Below are positions 46,888 through 58,794 of a stretch of 64,000 nucleotides of DNA, piece after piece. A model generated the notes under the pieces. That model did not search any database, was not told where the DNA came from, and saw only the letters and a program-made list of their open reading frames with translations. A program made the position numbers and the translations under genes. This DNA is from Astrothelium macrocarpum (taxonomy: Eukaryota > Ascomycota > Dothideomycetes > Trypetheliales > Trypetheliaceae): the NCBI GenBank assembly GCA_021030915.1, contig JAGEMR010000017.1, positions 186,001 to 250,000 of the forward strand. The letters are read 5' to 3'. Numbering within the stretch: the first letter of the stretch is position 1; the number at the start of each line of letters is the position of its first letter.

Positions 46888-47569
46888 TGGAAGTGGAGTT
46901 GTATCAAGCCCGCAAGTCGAAAAAGGGTGGCCGGGCGCTCAAAGTACATTAAGTTCTTCAATCTTATGATTGACATGTACGTTACACGAAACGTTGTTCT
47001 ATTGCAGAATATTGGAAGACGAGACTCGGTGACTTGGCTTAGAACAGGTAGTGGCTGGGATGGCGCCACAATTGATGGAGGCTGAGCCTCATCGCAACCA
47101 AACCCCGAAATGGTCCATGATCACCAGCGCCGCCAATCTTATCGTTTCCTCTAACGCCCAGTTTCTCGCAAGCTCTTCTAGATTCGATGCTGGCCGATCT
47201 CTACTTTGGAGTAGCAGACGCGAGAAAGGTTCATCATTCATGGTGCAGCCTCAATCTTACCCCAATCACCATTCATTTTCTTTTCGTAGCTTTACAACAC
47301 TGTTGTAACGTCAATGGCTTTCAAGCCCTGAGCTTTTATATATAGGTAAGGAATGCCAGCAGGATGGAGGAGTTCATTCAATACATCCTCCAATATTTTC
47401 CACGTTCCGGAAGACGAAAAGACGTTGCCCAGGAAGTTTAACCCTTCCAACGTTCTTCAGCTGTCTTGTTGTCAATCTTGAGTAAAGCCCGATATTATCC
47501 TCCACAGTACCTTCATCTACCATCTCCAAGACCGTAGCTACCAAAGCCCACTTGTCTCCATATCGGAAA
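46888..47569. other. Spacer with a TATA-like box
   Basis: No gene is seen. TATATATA at 47337-47344 may be the TATA box of the next plus-strand gene, about 230 bp ahead of its ATG. Confidence 0.4.
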
Positions 47570-47824
47570 ATGTGTATCACGTTCCTCATTACCAGTGCCA
47601 TACGCGCTCGCCGAAACCGCAAGAAACAAGCCGAAGGCTCCCAGCAACAATACGTCAATCAACCCAATCAACCCAATCACGCACCGCCTCAGCAACATCA
47701 ACAGCAGCAGTACCAGCAGGGTCCCCCTAGTGGTCAACCACAAGGCCAGAATCAACAATATAGTGTCCCTCACCGAGGCAACACTCTCCCGCAATATCCA
47801 GGTCCACCAGAAGCAACTCAATGA
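47570..47824 (+). CDS. Small Gln/Pro-rich protein (84 aa), function unknown
   Basis: Intronless ORF from the ATG at 47570. It starts MCITFLITSAIRARRNRKKQ and then becomes low-complexity, rich in Gln, Pro, Asn and Tyr (for example HQQQQYQQGPPSGQPQGQ). The first ten residues are hydrophobic but followed at once by a basic patch, so this is not a typical signal peptide. Similar short Gln-rich proteins of unknown role are common in filamentous ascomycetes. It lies between the second UstYa gene and the monooxygenase. Its four Tyr residues are not in repeated cores flanked by dibasic sites, so I do not favour it as a RiPP precursor. Confidence 0.5.
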   Translation: MCITFLITSAIRARRNRKKQAEGSQQQYVNQPNQPNHAPPQQHQQQQYQQGPPSGQPQGQNQQYSVPHRGNTLPQYPGPPEATQ

Positions 47825-47996
47825 AGGAACTTGGCGTACAAGTCGCAAATGACAAGGGTTGTGAGCATGGAAGAGGATTGGGGACAATAGGTGATTTAAA
47901 GCTGAATGTGCTAAGGAGTATAAATGGGAGAGACAGCACTTTGAAGCGATTCGCATCTTGTTCTTCTATCATAATTTCTGTAACATTGCATACGTA

Positions 47997-49370
47997 TCAG
48001 TAATTTAGTTCTGAAGTTGTCACATCTGCCGAGAAATGTTTCTCTCGATTCAGATTCGTCCACCAAAGATACCAAGGAATCACCATCATCTTGATCCAAT
48101 GGCCCCAGGCACCAGCGTCATTCACCGACCTCACCACCGTCTTACTCTCATTAAACGCAACTTCAATTCTATTCCGTCTCAATTTATCATACGCATCGAA
48201 CGCTTCACGCGGACTTTTCCTTTCCCCCTCTTCCAACCCCTTCTCTATCCACCGCGCCAGACACCTTGAAAGCAGCACCGCATCCTCAAACACGATCCCC
48301 GTCGACTGCCCCTGCGGCGGCATAGCATGGGCCGAGTCGCCCAGCAACACGCATCGATCCGTTGCCCACTTCCCATGTTTCGACAGCGTAAACACCGGCC
48401 AAAAGTAGAAATCCCGCGTAGCATCGATCAATTTCGGCAATATCTTCTCCTTCGCGCCCTGGAACCTCTCACGTATATCCGCGCGTATGGCCGCCTCATC
48501 AGCACCGTGCGCTTTCCAGCCATCGCGCGACGCGATCTCCGGCTGCTGCTTCAGTATGCCGACGTACATTGAATCTTGCGCCGGGCTGTGGAAGGAGGTG
48601 AGGAGCATGCCGCGCCGCGCGAAGTTGATCGCGGTGGCTTCGAAGTAGAGCCGTTCGTCTTCTTTGGCTTTGTCTGCTTCGTAAGGGGCGAAGCCGAAGA
48701 CGGCGCAGACGCCTGAGTAAATGGCTTTGCGCTCGGGTTCGACGTGGGCGAGTCGCGTGAGGGAGTGGATGCCGTCGCAGCCCAGGAGGATGTCTCCTTT
48801 CGCTGTGGTGCCGTCGGCGAATGTGAGGGTTACGGAGTCTGAGGTCTCAGAGATGTGGGTTGTCTTTTTGTCACAGGTGAAAGTAATGTTGGGGCAGGTT
48901 TCGATGACCGCTAGAAGAGCTTTGAGGATCTCACCACGGGCTATACGGAGGGCCTGGATAACATAGCTTTGGTCAACGAATGATTCTTATGGAAAGCGAC
49001 GGATTGCTAATGGGATGACAACCTTTCGTGGAGGATTTCCCATCCCTTCACCCTTTGGTCCACGGAAGCTAGACTCTGCGACCTTGCTACTGTAGAGGTC
49101 AAAGACCTCGATAGCATTGATAGTCATGCCATAGCCTCTCTCATTGATGATCTCAAGCGCACCAAGATGGTCAAGCAGTGTGAGTGCATTGGGCGTGAGA
49201 TTTACGCCGCCACCAATAGTTCCTGGCACGGGACGGATCTCGAATATCTGTATCCTTGGCACAACATCTTTAGGAAAGAATTTTGTGAGAGCAACGGCAG
49301 AAGTCAAGCCAGAGATGCCGCCGCCGAGGATCAGTATATCGACAGGCGCTCTCTTTGTAGATTCGACCAT
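47997..49370 (-). CDS. FAD-dependent monooxygenase (salicylate hydroxylase-like)
   Basis: Exons 49370-49023 and 48953-47997 join over a 69-bp intron with a weak donor (GTTGTC) to give 434 aa; the donor is the least certain part. The FAD-binding GxGxxG is ILGGGISGLTSAVAL (G16-G21), the DG motif is LLGCDGIHSLTRLAH, and the GD motif is CVLLGDSAHAMPPQGQSTG. This is the PF01494 class of aromatic-ring or related hydroxylases using NAD(P)H and O2. No signal peptide is present, so it acts in the cytosol. UstF1 and UstF2 of the ustiloxin pathway are also flavin monooxygenases but act on a side chain; whether this enzyme serves a peptide pathway or is a bystander cannot be told. Confidence 0.85.
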
Positions 49371-51130
49371 AGTTTTAAGGGGAGCCCAGGGAGCTGGAGG
49401 CCCCAGCAGATCAGCAGCGCCATAATTATCAAGTACGGAGAGGCTGAGACTCTAAGATTAGGCCATCGAAGAAGTCGGCATGTCGGAGGTCTGACACATG
49501 TTTTCGTCAGAGTCAGCCAAATGCCGGCGTAAGAAAAGGAGCTCCGTCCCGCTCCAACACATATCAACAGGGTATGATTGATTGGACGACAGTGATACGC
49601 GAATTCACGTCGAATGTTGGTAGCATGATTGGGGGTGCTCAAAGTGGTTGAAAGCAAAGTGATGCTGGATCGGAGAAGTGTACTAAAGCCGGTAAATGAA
49701 GCTATTGCTAGGCTCGGTCAACCGTCCCAGGTAGGACTTTGAAAAATCACTGTGGTTTAAACGTCATCATGGTAAAGATGATAGCAACTTCAAGGCGTTA
49801 TGAAAGCATCTTCATGAGCGTTTAACGAAGTTCATTCATGAGCGCTAGAGTGAAAATGTAAATGTTCCAGCTGGGTCTTAGAGTCAATTCTAGTCTAAAG
49901 TTTTGTGTTCTGTGAAACATTTCATCATGTCACAAGCATCATCTGATTCATTGCGCGAAAATGCTTTGCATTAATAGAAGAGTACAGTGAGCCTGATCCT
50001 CAAGACATCTTGGGCCAGGTTCCTATAATTATATGGACAGTTATGTGGACAACTTGTCACAACCGGCGACTGCCACCACCTCATCTTACACGATGTAATT
50101 GTTTCTTGTGCTACCCATAGCGCACGAGCCTCTGAGTCACTTACGGTACCTGTAGCCTTGCTTTGGAATTTTCTAGACCCTTTGGATATCTGATAAGCTC
50201 TTCTATTCCTCAGTGTTCTCAAGCATCAAGTCGAAGTGGGTTTCTATGCTGCTGGTACCAGGTTGCTCTATTGATCGCGATCTCTGCCACCTGGTATCTA
50301 ATGATGTGCGCTCTTCCCATTTTTGTGTTGTCCACATAGAAAAATTTGTGATCTCGGATTTTTGAGCCTTTCCGAGATGATGATGGCAAACCCTCGAAAG
50401 GCCGAACCCCGTCTTTGGAGATGTTTCGGTTTGGAGTCTTTGAAGAAGTGAGAAACAGAAGTGGAGGAGTTGATGGTGTACACATGTCTTAATTCTTTCA
50501 CTATTCCTCTCCAAATGTCAAGCTTCGACAGATAACAGGGTTGTTGTGCTAACGCAAGGTCTTACTTCATGCATTGTGGGCGCAATATTGGTTTCTGGGG
50601 AGCAAGAGCGAACGACAGAGTTCTGCGGTACACCTTCGGCTGGGAGACCAAGATAGAATATCCTAGAGTCGCATGTGGGAATAGATTTGGCAAGGTGACA
50701 AAACACGGTAGGATTATGATATCAGGTTGAACACGTCAGGCGAGTATGGCTTTGGTGTTTGGGAAGCCCTCTTTCCAAATACAGAAACGCAGATCTTGGA
50801 ATTCGACGTACAAAGATTGACGTAAGCATATCATATGGAGGCGATGTTTGCAGCATAATTCCATCAATCCAATGGCAGTGCCAGAAACGTGTTGTCCGAA
50901 TATCTTGTTGGTTTCATTAGGTAGAATTGTCAACTTTCTCCACGAACGTGGAAATCGCTGGCAAACTTGGCACAGTATGACCTTCTTGCAATGCTGCTTC
51001 ATGATATCTACCCAAGCTCAGTACCTTGGCTCGGTACTTTGCTGGATACCTTGCTGAATTCTGGGGCTTCCTGGTCGTCTGAGTAGATGAGTCTTCCAAA
51101 GAGGAGATCGAATGCCAAAATGTTAGGCGT
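49371..51130. other. Intergenic, 1.8 kb, possible gene remnants
   Basis: No intact gene. Minus-strand readings around 51060-50400 look partly coding (for example DMLTSIFVRRIPRSAFLYLE near 50840-50780) but are broken by stops and frame changes, and I could not assign them. Confidence 0.3.
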
Positions 51131-53337
51131 TCACTGAGACGATGCCTTACCAACGTCTTGCGAAGTAGTTTCATGCAATTTCTCTTTGCCATTCTCCCCG
51201 CTGCCAATGTTTCCACTGGCGGCACTATCACTGTCAAGAGCATTCTCTTCGTCTCGCTTCTTGTCCAGTTGAATGTCCGGCGCAGGAGCAAACTTGCTCT
51301 TCGCCCGGATGTTTTTGCCCCTGAAATGGAAATAGAAGGGCATCGGTACCAGCAGAGCTGACACACATCCGATCAACGTCATGCCCCAATTGATGCCAAT
51401 ACCATCGAACATGTACGCGGCAAACAATGGGAAGATGCAGGCAAATAGACTTCGCATGAATGTATTCGCTGCTATTGCCGAAGCAGCGAACATGAGATAA
51501 GCGTCAACTATGTAGTTGAGTAGTTGAAGGAAAACCGTGAATATTCCGAAACCGGAAGCAAGACCAGAAACTGTCGGTACAATCCAGTGAATGTTCTTTG
51601 TGTATCCAGTCCAACCGAACCAAAACACGCCTGACTTGGTTAGCATGATACACTAAACAAGATTCTTTGTGCACAAACCTATTGTAAAGGAGATACCTCC
51701 GGCCATGACCAGAGGAAGACGCCACTCAGGGACTGGGACATTCTGGTTGGCATTTAATTTCCGAACGTATCCTGGATTCATGAACACAACACCAAGAAAG
51801 CCGATTAATTCGCCGATCAAGAAGCCAAAGTACGGTAACCCACCAACACCGGGACTGAACCCATGGATCTCCTGAAAAACGATGTCGTAGGCTGTAAGGA
51901 AGAGATATAGTAGTCCGTACAAGAATGACATATAAATAGAAACGAGGAGCACGATCGGTTCCGTGAAGAGGATTCGCAATGGACGGCTGACGTTCTTACT
52001 GACAAGCTCTCTAAAGTCTACCTCAACTTCTTCTTGCTTGGCGTGAATGCCCCAATTTTTGGTCAAGCGGCGTAACTCGGAGGCCTTACCGACCAGGATA
52101 ACTGGAGCGTAGGATTCCTTCTGAAAGAATAGAGCGGCGACGCAAGATGCGAACCCCATGAAAGCTGTAATGTACTGTGTCCAGCGCCAGCCAAGATACG
52201 AGGTAGTAATGAAGCCACCAAGAAAGGGCCCCATCATTGGTCCCATGAAGACCGTGGCGCTGAAAGCAGCGATAGCGAGACCGCGGACCTAAAGGAAGAC
52301 AGGAAGTCAGCAAGAGATTCTCAAGAGGAACAGTTCCAGACATGTTGATAGAGGCCAAAATGAGGACAAGATATTACACGCGAAGCTACAGCGACTTGAT
52401 TGCGCCAGTGGAGCTTGCTTACCTTGTTATCGTACATATCTGCAAAGACAGCCGCTACCACGGCCAACGGACAGGAACCACACAATCCCGAAAAGAATCT
52501 TCCAATCATAACAGTCTGAATGTCTTTGGCAATTGCAACACTAATGTTAAAGACGCCAAAGGCTAAAGCTGAGATGATAATAGGCAATCTGCGACCGAAC
52601 AATTCAGATATCGGAGCCCACATTATGGGACCAAATGCATAACCGAGAACGTAGAGCGACGTTCCCAGCGTAGTTACTTCGCGCCCAACATGGAACTCCT
52701 TTCCAACTGCGGTTGCAGCATCGGAGAAGATACTGCTGCTGAGCGATGCTGCGAGGGAGTCGAAGACCAAGATCGTAGCAATTAAAGTCTTTGTTTTGAA
52801 AGGCCAGTTTTGTGCGTGATGAGGATCATCAATGCCGTCAAATTCTACAACATATTCTTCCCTTTCCGGGAGCATGGCCGGATATGGTTTGGAGCCACCA
52901 AACGGCGGAAGAGGCTTGCTCTTTCTCGGTCGAAGGCCAGAACTACCAACGGTGGTCTGATGCTGTAACCTGTGTGTCTCGATCCGTTCGATTGCAGTAG
53001 GGTGGCGCTCGAGATATCTTCCAATTTGAGACTCGGTTGGTTGCAAAACAGTCGATACTCTGTGCATTGGTTCAGGCCGTGGTGCGCCTGTCCCCCGGAT
53101 GGATTCATATGCATGACTTGAATGGCCAGATGATGAAGAATGACTGCTGGCATATGTCTCTACAGCTTCCAGTGGTCTTATTTCAGTTTCTCCAGCTGGC
53201 TCTTCTTGGTTTTGTTGCTCATGCACTCTGCTATACAATCGATCAAAGCGATCATTTGGGTCGTAGTCACGAAATGCTTCGGGACTGGCATCTCGTTCCG
53301 CATTCGCAATATCAACGTCTTCAATATTAGGAGCCAT
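51131..53337 (-). CDS. MFS transporter, DHA1 type
   Basis: Three exons (53337-52423, 52288-51679, 51630-51131) give 674 aa. A hydrophilic N terminus of about 185 residues ends at DPHHAQNWPFKTK, the usual D-P-x-x-x-x-N-W lead into the first helix of this family. Twelve hydrophobic segments follow; GYAFGPIMWAPISELFGRR is the loop 2-3 signature and GPMMGPFLGGFI matches the antiporter motif C of drug:H+ antiporters. The closest known types are the polyamine/drug exporters of the plasma membrane. The C-terminal tail is acidic and Lys-rich. It may export the product of the neighbouring peptide locus, as UstT is thought to do for ustiloxin, but substrate is unproven. Confidence 0.88.
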
Positions 53338-54637
53338 TTTTGCGTAGAAATTTGTCTGTATGGCCAGGCGAAGGTAACTGTCGAGGTGATGAAATGCCGA
53401 TAGTGATGACTGATAGTTGACTTGATAGCAGTACCAAAGAGTGATGTGTTAGCTGTCTCTATGCTTACGGACCGATGACACTCAAAACTTGGTCAATGGT
53501 AAACATGAAAAGAAAAGCAGAGCAGATGCTTGTATGCGATTAAAAAGTGGATTTCGGCCTGTTAAGCGCTTGAGCGTTCACGACGGGTGCGGCACAGCAA
53601 CAGTGGGGCCAGGCGAGGTGCTTGTGACGGAATTGAAGACATGCTCTGGAACATGGAGAAATTTTGGTGGTAAAGCGTAGATTTCGTGCAACCCCGCGTT
53701 CCGTCGACGCCATTGCCCAATGGGAATGCCGTAAGTCGCCACTAAGAGCTTTGTAAGCCCATCCATGTAAGCCACATTTGTTAGGTCTCCCTTTGTTATC
53801 TCAACTTGGCCCTCATGGCAACTTCCAGCTCTCACCCTGCCTTGAGTCACTTTGCATGTGCGGACTATGGAGGTGAAAACTCTGAAGGCATGTGTGGACG
53901 GGGAGCCGAAAGCCCGAGATATTACCCAATCCAAGACCAAGGACTTGGGACAGCCGGAAACTTGCGGATCTCTCGTAGAGTTTGCGCAAGATCACCAAAA
54001 AAAAAAAACCCATCCGTGTGGTTGAGCAAGATAAGAGAGTAACGTGCAGATCCTTGAAATTGAAGCTGGATCTGGAGCATTTGCCGAGTAGCAAGTGCAA
54101 ATCTGTACTCAACTCACAGCTGCTGATGTCTACGTCCCACTGACCGGAAGTGTGACCAAAAGGTCAGCTCTTGTGCTTACAACAAATAATCAATAACAAT
54201 ATACCAAAATAGGTAATTCTCATAGGGCAAAGGTAATCCTGAAGGGGTAAAGGTCAAGCAGATATGCTTTGTTTTATTCAACTGTAATGATCCTTTTAGC
54301 GATCGTACCAGAACAAGCTTAACGCTCACGACTCCGTTCAAAACCGTTCCGAATACCGCCAATTGAATCTTGCGCTAGCCACTAGATGCGCTTGTTTATT
54401 GTTCACTACGAGGTCAGTCAACGACTGTACGTCTGACCGGCAACCCGGCATTTAGCCCAGCCGATTTTCTAAGGCTACCTGCTTGTACGGCACAACCATC
54501 CGAAGCAATCCAAGTGATTTCGTTTGGGCAGACGTTTGAGCCCGGTGTAATCATATTTATTGTCAACCTCTCTTGCATTTTTATGCCATGAAGCGACTGA
54601 TCTCCCCTGCTTGTATCTAAGACCAACTCTCTTCATT
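53338..54637. other. Intergenic, 1.3 kb, nothing recognised
   Basis: Contains the promoter of the first MFS gene. A minus-strand ORF at 53578-53940 has no recognisable content. Confidence 0.45.
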
Positions 54638-55191
54638 TTATAATGGAGCATCATTCTTTGCAAACTGTCTCCCAAGCGAGTGAATGCTGTCAGCTATGTC
54701 CTTGAATGTGGACTTTTGCTCATCTTCCACGCTTTGGGCAACGGCCTCATCGTCGTCATTAGCCCACTGAATCTCGAATGTATGAAGCTCTATCTTTGTA
54801 TCGAGGCCATAGACGTCGGAAGAGGAGCTACTGGGGAAGCCCCGTAGCTGGTTGACAAGTGTCATGAGCTCATTCACATCATCCCTGGCAGTACAACAAT
54901 CAGCAGCAGATCAGATAAGGAGACCGTAAATTGTCAGGCTTGCTATACTTTGATATGTTGCCGGTCTTCTTGCTTGATGTAGCTCCTCCGGTGGGTTCCG
55001 TACGGGTGACTGTTGCAGGGCGGTTGGGCTCTCCAACAACTTCTATCACATGCGTTGGTGTCCCTGTTGAAGAAGGTCAACTCTGTTTGGGTTGCCAATC
55101 CATTTTGATGGATACTGGCCCTACCTGAAAATGGTTTTGTAAGGCGGACTACGAATTCGCCAGAGGGCGGCGGTGCCATAAAGCGAGGCAT
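54638..55191 (-). CDS. Conserved-looking small protein (150 aa), function unknown
   Basis: Three exons (55191-55125, 55063-54925, 54884-54638) with introns of 61 and 40 bp keep frame and give 150 aa. The second intron is short for the locus, so that border is uncertain. The protein begins MPRFMAPPPSGEFVVRLTKP, has a Thr-rich middle (TVTRTEPTGGATSSKK) and ends in an acidic, probably helical region (DDVNELMTLVNQLRGF, then FEIQWANDDDEAVAQSVED). There is no signal peptide or membrane segment, and I do not recognise a family. It is divergent from the F-box gene, with 244 bp between the start codons. Confidence 0.55.
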
Positions 55192-55435
55192 AATGGAGGT
55201 GGACTCTCGAGATGATACGTCTAGGGATCTGTCGGTTTCACGGAAGAACTGAAGGTGGCAGAATGCTGTAATTGTCGTGCATGAAGCTCGCAAGATGCAT
55301 GGCTTCACGTGGTGCACACTTTATTTGCCGTACGTCATCATTATGTTTGGGTGCGTGGTCCACTTTTCATCCCGAAATTTCACCGCACCAACGCGTCTCT
55401 CCAGGACTGTGTTGAACGCCACACGTCGTCTGGGG

Positions 55436-56434
55436 ATGTCTGACAGCGAGGGTACCCTCGTCGATACCACACTACCTATTCCGCTGCATTCGAGGCGTAC
55501 CTTGCGTATGGAAAAGAAGCTGCGAAACAGGGCCAAGAAACATGCGGTCTCTGATGAACCCAAAGCTCTGCAGGACTTGCCAAGCGAAATATTAGTTGAA
55601 ATCCTTGGGTACCTGCGACCGAGCGATGTCTTCAAAACCTTACGTGTAAACAGAGCATTGCATATTCTCATCAACCATAATGAGAGAGCCATCGTCAAGG
55701 ACCTTACTGCGAGAAGATACTCTATTCTCGCACGATGCTTTCAACTTCCTGTGTCCTTTGAGAAGGTTGATATTGACGCTCGTGCTGCGCTACTGAGCGA
55801 GAGAAGACAAGAATTGTTGAACATTCACAAAAAACCATACCAACATATCAGACCACCAAATCCATTAGCAATCTGTACTTGCTTGACATGTATACTCGCT
55901 TGGAACAATCTCTGCCTGCTCGTCGATTTTGCCCATTGGCAAGACAATCTGGACCAAGGAGAGCCTATTCCAATGGTTCCACGAGGCTCCAATCCGGAGT
56001 GGAATCAGAGCCTAGTAATGGCCAACAGCGTCGTGGTTGAGAAAGCAATGGAGAGGCCTCTTTGGTATGCACGCATACTCGAGCAGCACCTCGACAGTAC
56101 GACACGTGCGATCAACCGCTTATCAACCGCACGGAAAAAGGAGCCGCCTTTCCAAATGTCAGCCGAAGATATTCGATTGGAGACAGACTCTTTTACTCAA
56201 CGTCGTGGCCCTCCATCGTACGAGTTCCCATTTCATCGCGACAATTATTACATGCTAGAATCATATCTGCCAAACAGGCGTTGGGACAAGGAGAAGCAGA
56301 TGTGGCTATATTACCCGGACTCACAACATAAAAGAGACTTAGAATGGGTAAAGAGGCAGGCGGTACGGCACGAAGAACTGAAAAGGGAGATTAGTTGGAA
56401 TGGGAATACCCTTGGCACAGAAGTACACGCCTAG
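55436..56434 (+). CDS. F-box protein
   Basis: Single exon. I chose the ATG at 55436 (MSDSEGTLVD), giving 332 aa; the frame extends upstream to 55277, but that part overlaps the divergent promoter and looks non-coding. After a basic stretch the F-box reads LQDLPSEILVEILGYLRPSD followed by VFKTLRVNRALHILI (about residues 45-80), the segment that binds Skp1 in SCF ubiquitin ligases. The rest resembles a fungal group with C-T-C-L-T-C, YEFPFHRDNYYMLESYLPNR and a charged C terminus. The substrate is unknown. Confidence 0.82.
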   Translation: MSDSEGTLVDTTLPIPLHSRRTLRMEKKLRNRAKKHAVSDEPKALQDLPSEILVEILGYLRPSDVFKTLRVNRALHILINHNERAIVKDLTARRYSILARCFQLPVSFEKVDIDARAALLSERRQELLNIHKKPYQHIRPPNPLAICTCLTCILAWNNLCLLVDFAHWQDNLDQGEPIPMVPRGSNPEWNQSLVMANSVVVEKAMERPLWYARILEQHLDSTTRAINRLSTARKKEPPFQMSAEDIRLETDSFTQRRGPPSYEFPFHRDNYYMLESYLPNRRWDKEKQMWLYYPDSQHKRDLEWVKRQAVRHEELKREISWNGNTLGTEVHA

Positions 56435-56726
56435 GAATGAAGCGATTATACTCAAACAAAACAGAAAATCGATTTGATTCGATGCATGCAAGATGATATA
56501 TGTGTGACTATGAAAGATTGAGAAGTGAGCCTCTTGATCCGATTCTATTCCCTCTTTTCTATCATCTACCTTGAAGATTCATCCCCTCATAGTATCCCAA
56601 AATCTTAATACATGGACAAAAAGCACAAACCAGCCTCCCAATATTACATTCGTTAGTTATTACGCTCAGAACCACCGATTTATCCAGATTTCAAAATTCT
56701 TGAGTATCCTATATGGAATGTCTATA

Positions 56727-58794
56727 TCAAAGATCATGCCTGGCCATTCTACTTCTTAACCTGATCTGTCTGCCGTATTTGTACAGCGCGAAAGGGATCG
56801 GAATAAAGGCGATCGAGATGAAGCCAAGCATAGACGAGGCCCAGCCAAGACCGAGTTTTGTGTACATTGCATGCGCAAACAAAGGGAACGCCGCGGCGAA
56901 TCCGCTCCGGAAAAGATCATTACCGGCGTAGACGCTGGCAACATAGGCAGGGTATGCATCTCCTGGTGACCTATTAGATTGATAAAATTTCAGAACGAGC
57001 TTGAAGAGCGAGCTTACCTAGATAACTAAGTACGGACATGAACAGTCCGAAAGCACCGATAGGAAACCAGGCGGAGCCGATGATGGGCATGATCCAATGA
57101 ACTGAGGGTCGCGCTGACCAGCCGAACCAGAACAGGCAAATAGGAATGCAGAACGATCCAGCCATGGCGGGGATCAAGCGGAATTCCGGTGGAAGCTCCC
57201 CCTTTTCGTTAAATCTAGGCTCCATGTAATGATATGCCCAGTAGAAAAATGGAGGAACTATAATAATCGCGCCGATGAGGAGACCTAAGAACGCAAGGCC
57301 TTCTGACTGGAGAGAAAAGTGGTAAATCTCGTTGAATACGATGGGGAACGACTCGAACCACAGGTACAGAAGCGCGTATATTAGAGCAATATACATGTTG
57401 AGCATGAAGACGATGGGCTCAGTGAAACTCAGCGTGAATGGGCGAACGAGAATCATCATGACAATTTCGTTCGTCTGCATATTCTCAGCATCGACTTCGT
57501 CCTTGGTTTTGAGCTGAGCGTTGCCAGTATGTTTTCGGATCCGAACGGCACGACGGAAGAGAATATTTGAAGCGCTTGTTTCGGGAAGGAAAACGATGAG
57601 GAAGCAGAGACAGAATCCAGAAAGCCAGAGCAGCTCCCAGATGGGCCATTTCCAGCTCTCGTGTTGAGCGGCAAAACCTCCAACCTGTGAAAAAAAAAAA
57701 AAAACGGTTAGCTCAAGCTCCACAACTTTACCGGGATGATCTTACCAGAGGACCAAGCGCTGGGCCACAGACAGCAGAGATACCCCAAACAGCCATCGCG
57801 TAGATTTGTTTCTTCGGCACATACATATCAGCTATCGTCGCACCGCCAGTGGCTAGAACCGGCGATCCAAATAGACCAGTCAGGAACCGGAAGGCGAGGA
57901 GCATGCCGATATTTTTGGCGTAGATGACGGCGAACTGGAAGAACACGAACACAACCAGGGTCATGATGTATATTCTTGTCCGGCCAATGAATGGAATCTC
58001 AGAAAAGGGTGCCTATCTCTTTGGTCAACATTTTACTCCTGGCTTACTCTTATCTGGCTGCATGTTCGACTCACCCACACCATAGGACCCAGAGCGTATC
58101 CGACCACGAACAAGGTCAATCCCAAAAGTGCAACGGTCTGGCTGACGTGGAATTGCTCCATCACGCCTTGCAAACCAGCTGTGTAGATAGCGCTGCCGAT
58201 ATACACGCTCGTCGTTAAGAAGCAGATCTCGAAGGTGACGAAGAATTTTTTTCCCGTTGACCAATTTCTGGGGTTTGCTGGGTCGTTGGGAAGCCAATCG
58301 ATCAATTGGTAATCCTTGCCTTTCTCGATGTTGGAATCGCTCTCGCCACTGGAGCTGCTCTCCACATTCACGCTGTTATTGACGTTCAAGTTATTATTGA
58401 CATTCGAATTTTTGTTGACATTCGAGTCCCTGTCGACATCCAAGTCCTTGCTAGCATCCAAGTCCTTGTCAGCATCCAAGTCCTTGCCAGTGTTCAAATC
58501 TTTGTCAACATCCAAGTCTTTGTTGGCATTCACGTCGGTGTTCGCATCCAAGTCCTTTTCCACATCCAGATCTCCGACCACATTTTGATCCAATGTTGGT
58601 TCGATTATCTGGTTCGCTTGAGAAGCTTTAGATCTCACTTTTTCTAGTGCGTCTGGATTGCCAGCATTGTCACCTGTAGAGACAAGGCGGGAAAGCACGG
58701 TACTATCAGTATCTTCTTCCCAGCCAAGGAGCCTGCCACCAGAGATGAGGTGGAGGAAATGGCCGAGTGTGCTGTCGCGGACTAGCTCTCTCAT
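56727..58794 (-). CDS. MFS transporter, DHA1 type, with hexapeptide-repeat N terminus
   Basis: Four exons (58794-58075, 58012-57746, 57684-57018, 56962-56727) give 629 aa. Unusually, the cytosolic N terminus carries about twelve hexapeptide-like repeats (KDLDVD, KDLDAD, KDLDAS, then N-N-x-N-V-N variants) at residues 74-145. NDPANPRNWSTGKKFF then leads into the first helix. FVVGYALGPMVWAPFSEIPF and GRTRIYIMT are the loop 2-3 signature, and the second antiporter motif is GISAVCGPALGPLV. WFGWSARPSVHWIMPIIGSA and the last exon match polyamine/drug exporters. The third exon is preceded by a long T tract before CACAG. Possibly an exporter for the same locus as the other MFS gene. Confidence 0.88.

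Noticed and set aside
47570..47824. Gln-rich protein as the RiPP precursor
   Set aside because: No cleavable signal peptide, no dibasic-flanked repeats, and the sequence after each Tyr is not conserved.
49971..51002. Cytochrome P450 remnant
   Set aside because: A few stretches looked suggestive, but I found no heme-binding Cys motif, ExxR or continuous frame.
53578..53940. 120-codon minus-strand ORF upstream of the first MFS gene
   Set aside because: No recognisable domain, no supported start and no intron partners.
58360..58575. Repeats in the MFS N terminus as tandem RiPP cores
   Set aside because: They are cytosolic, fused to a transporter, lack a signal peptide and contain no aromatic core residues.
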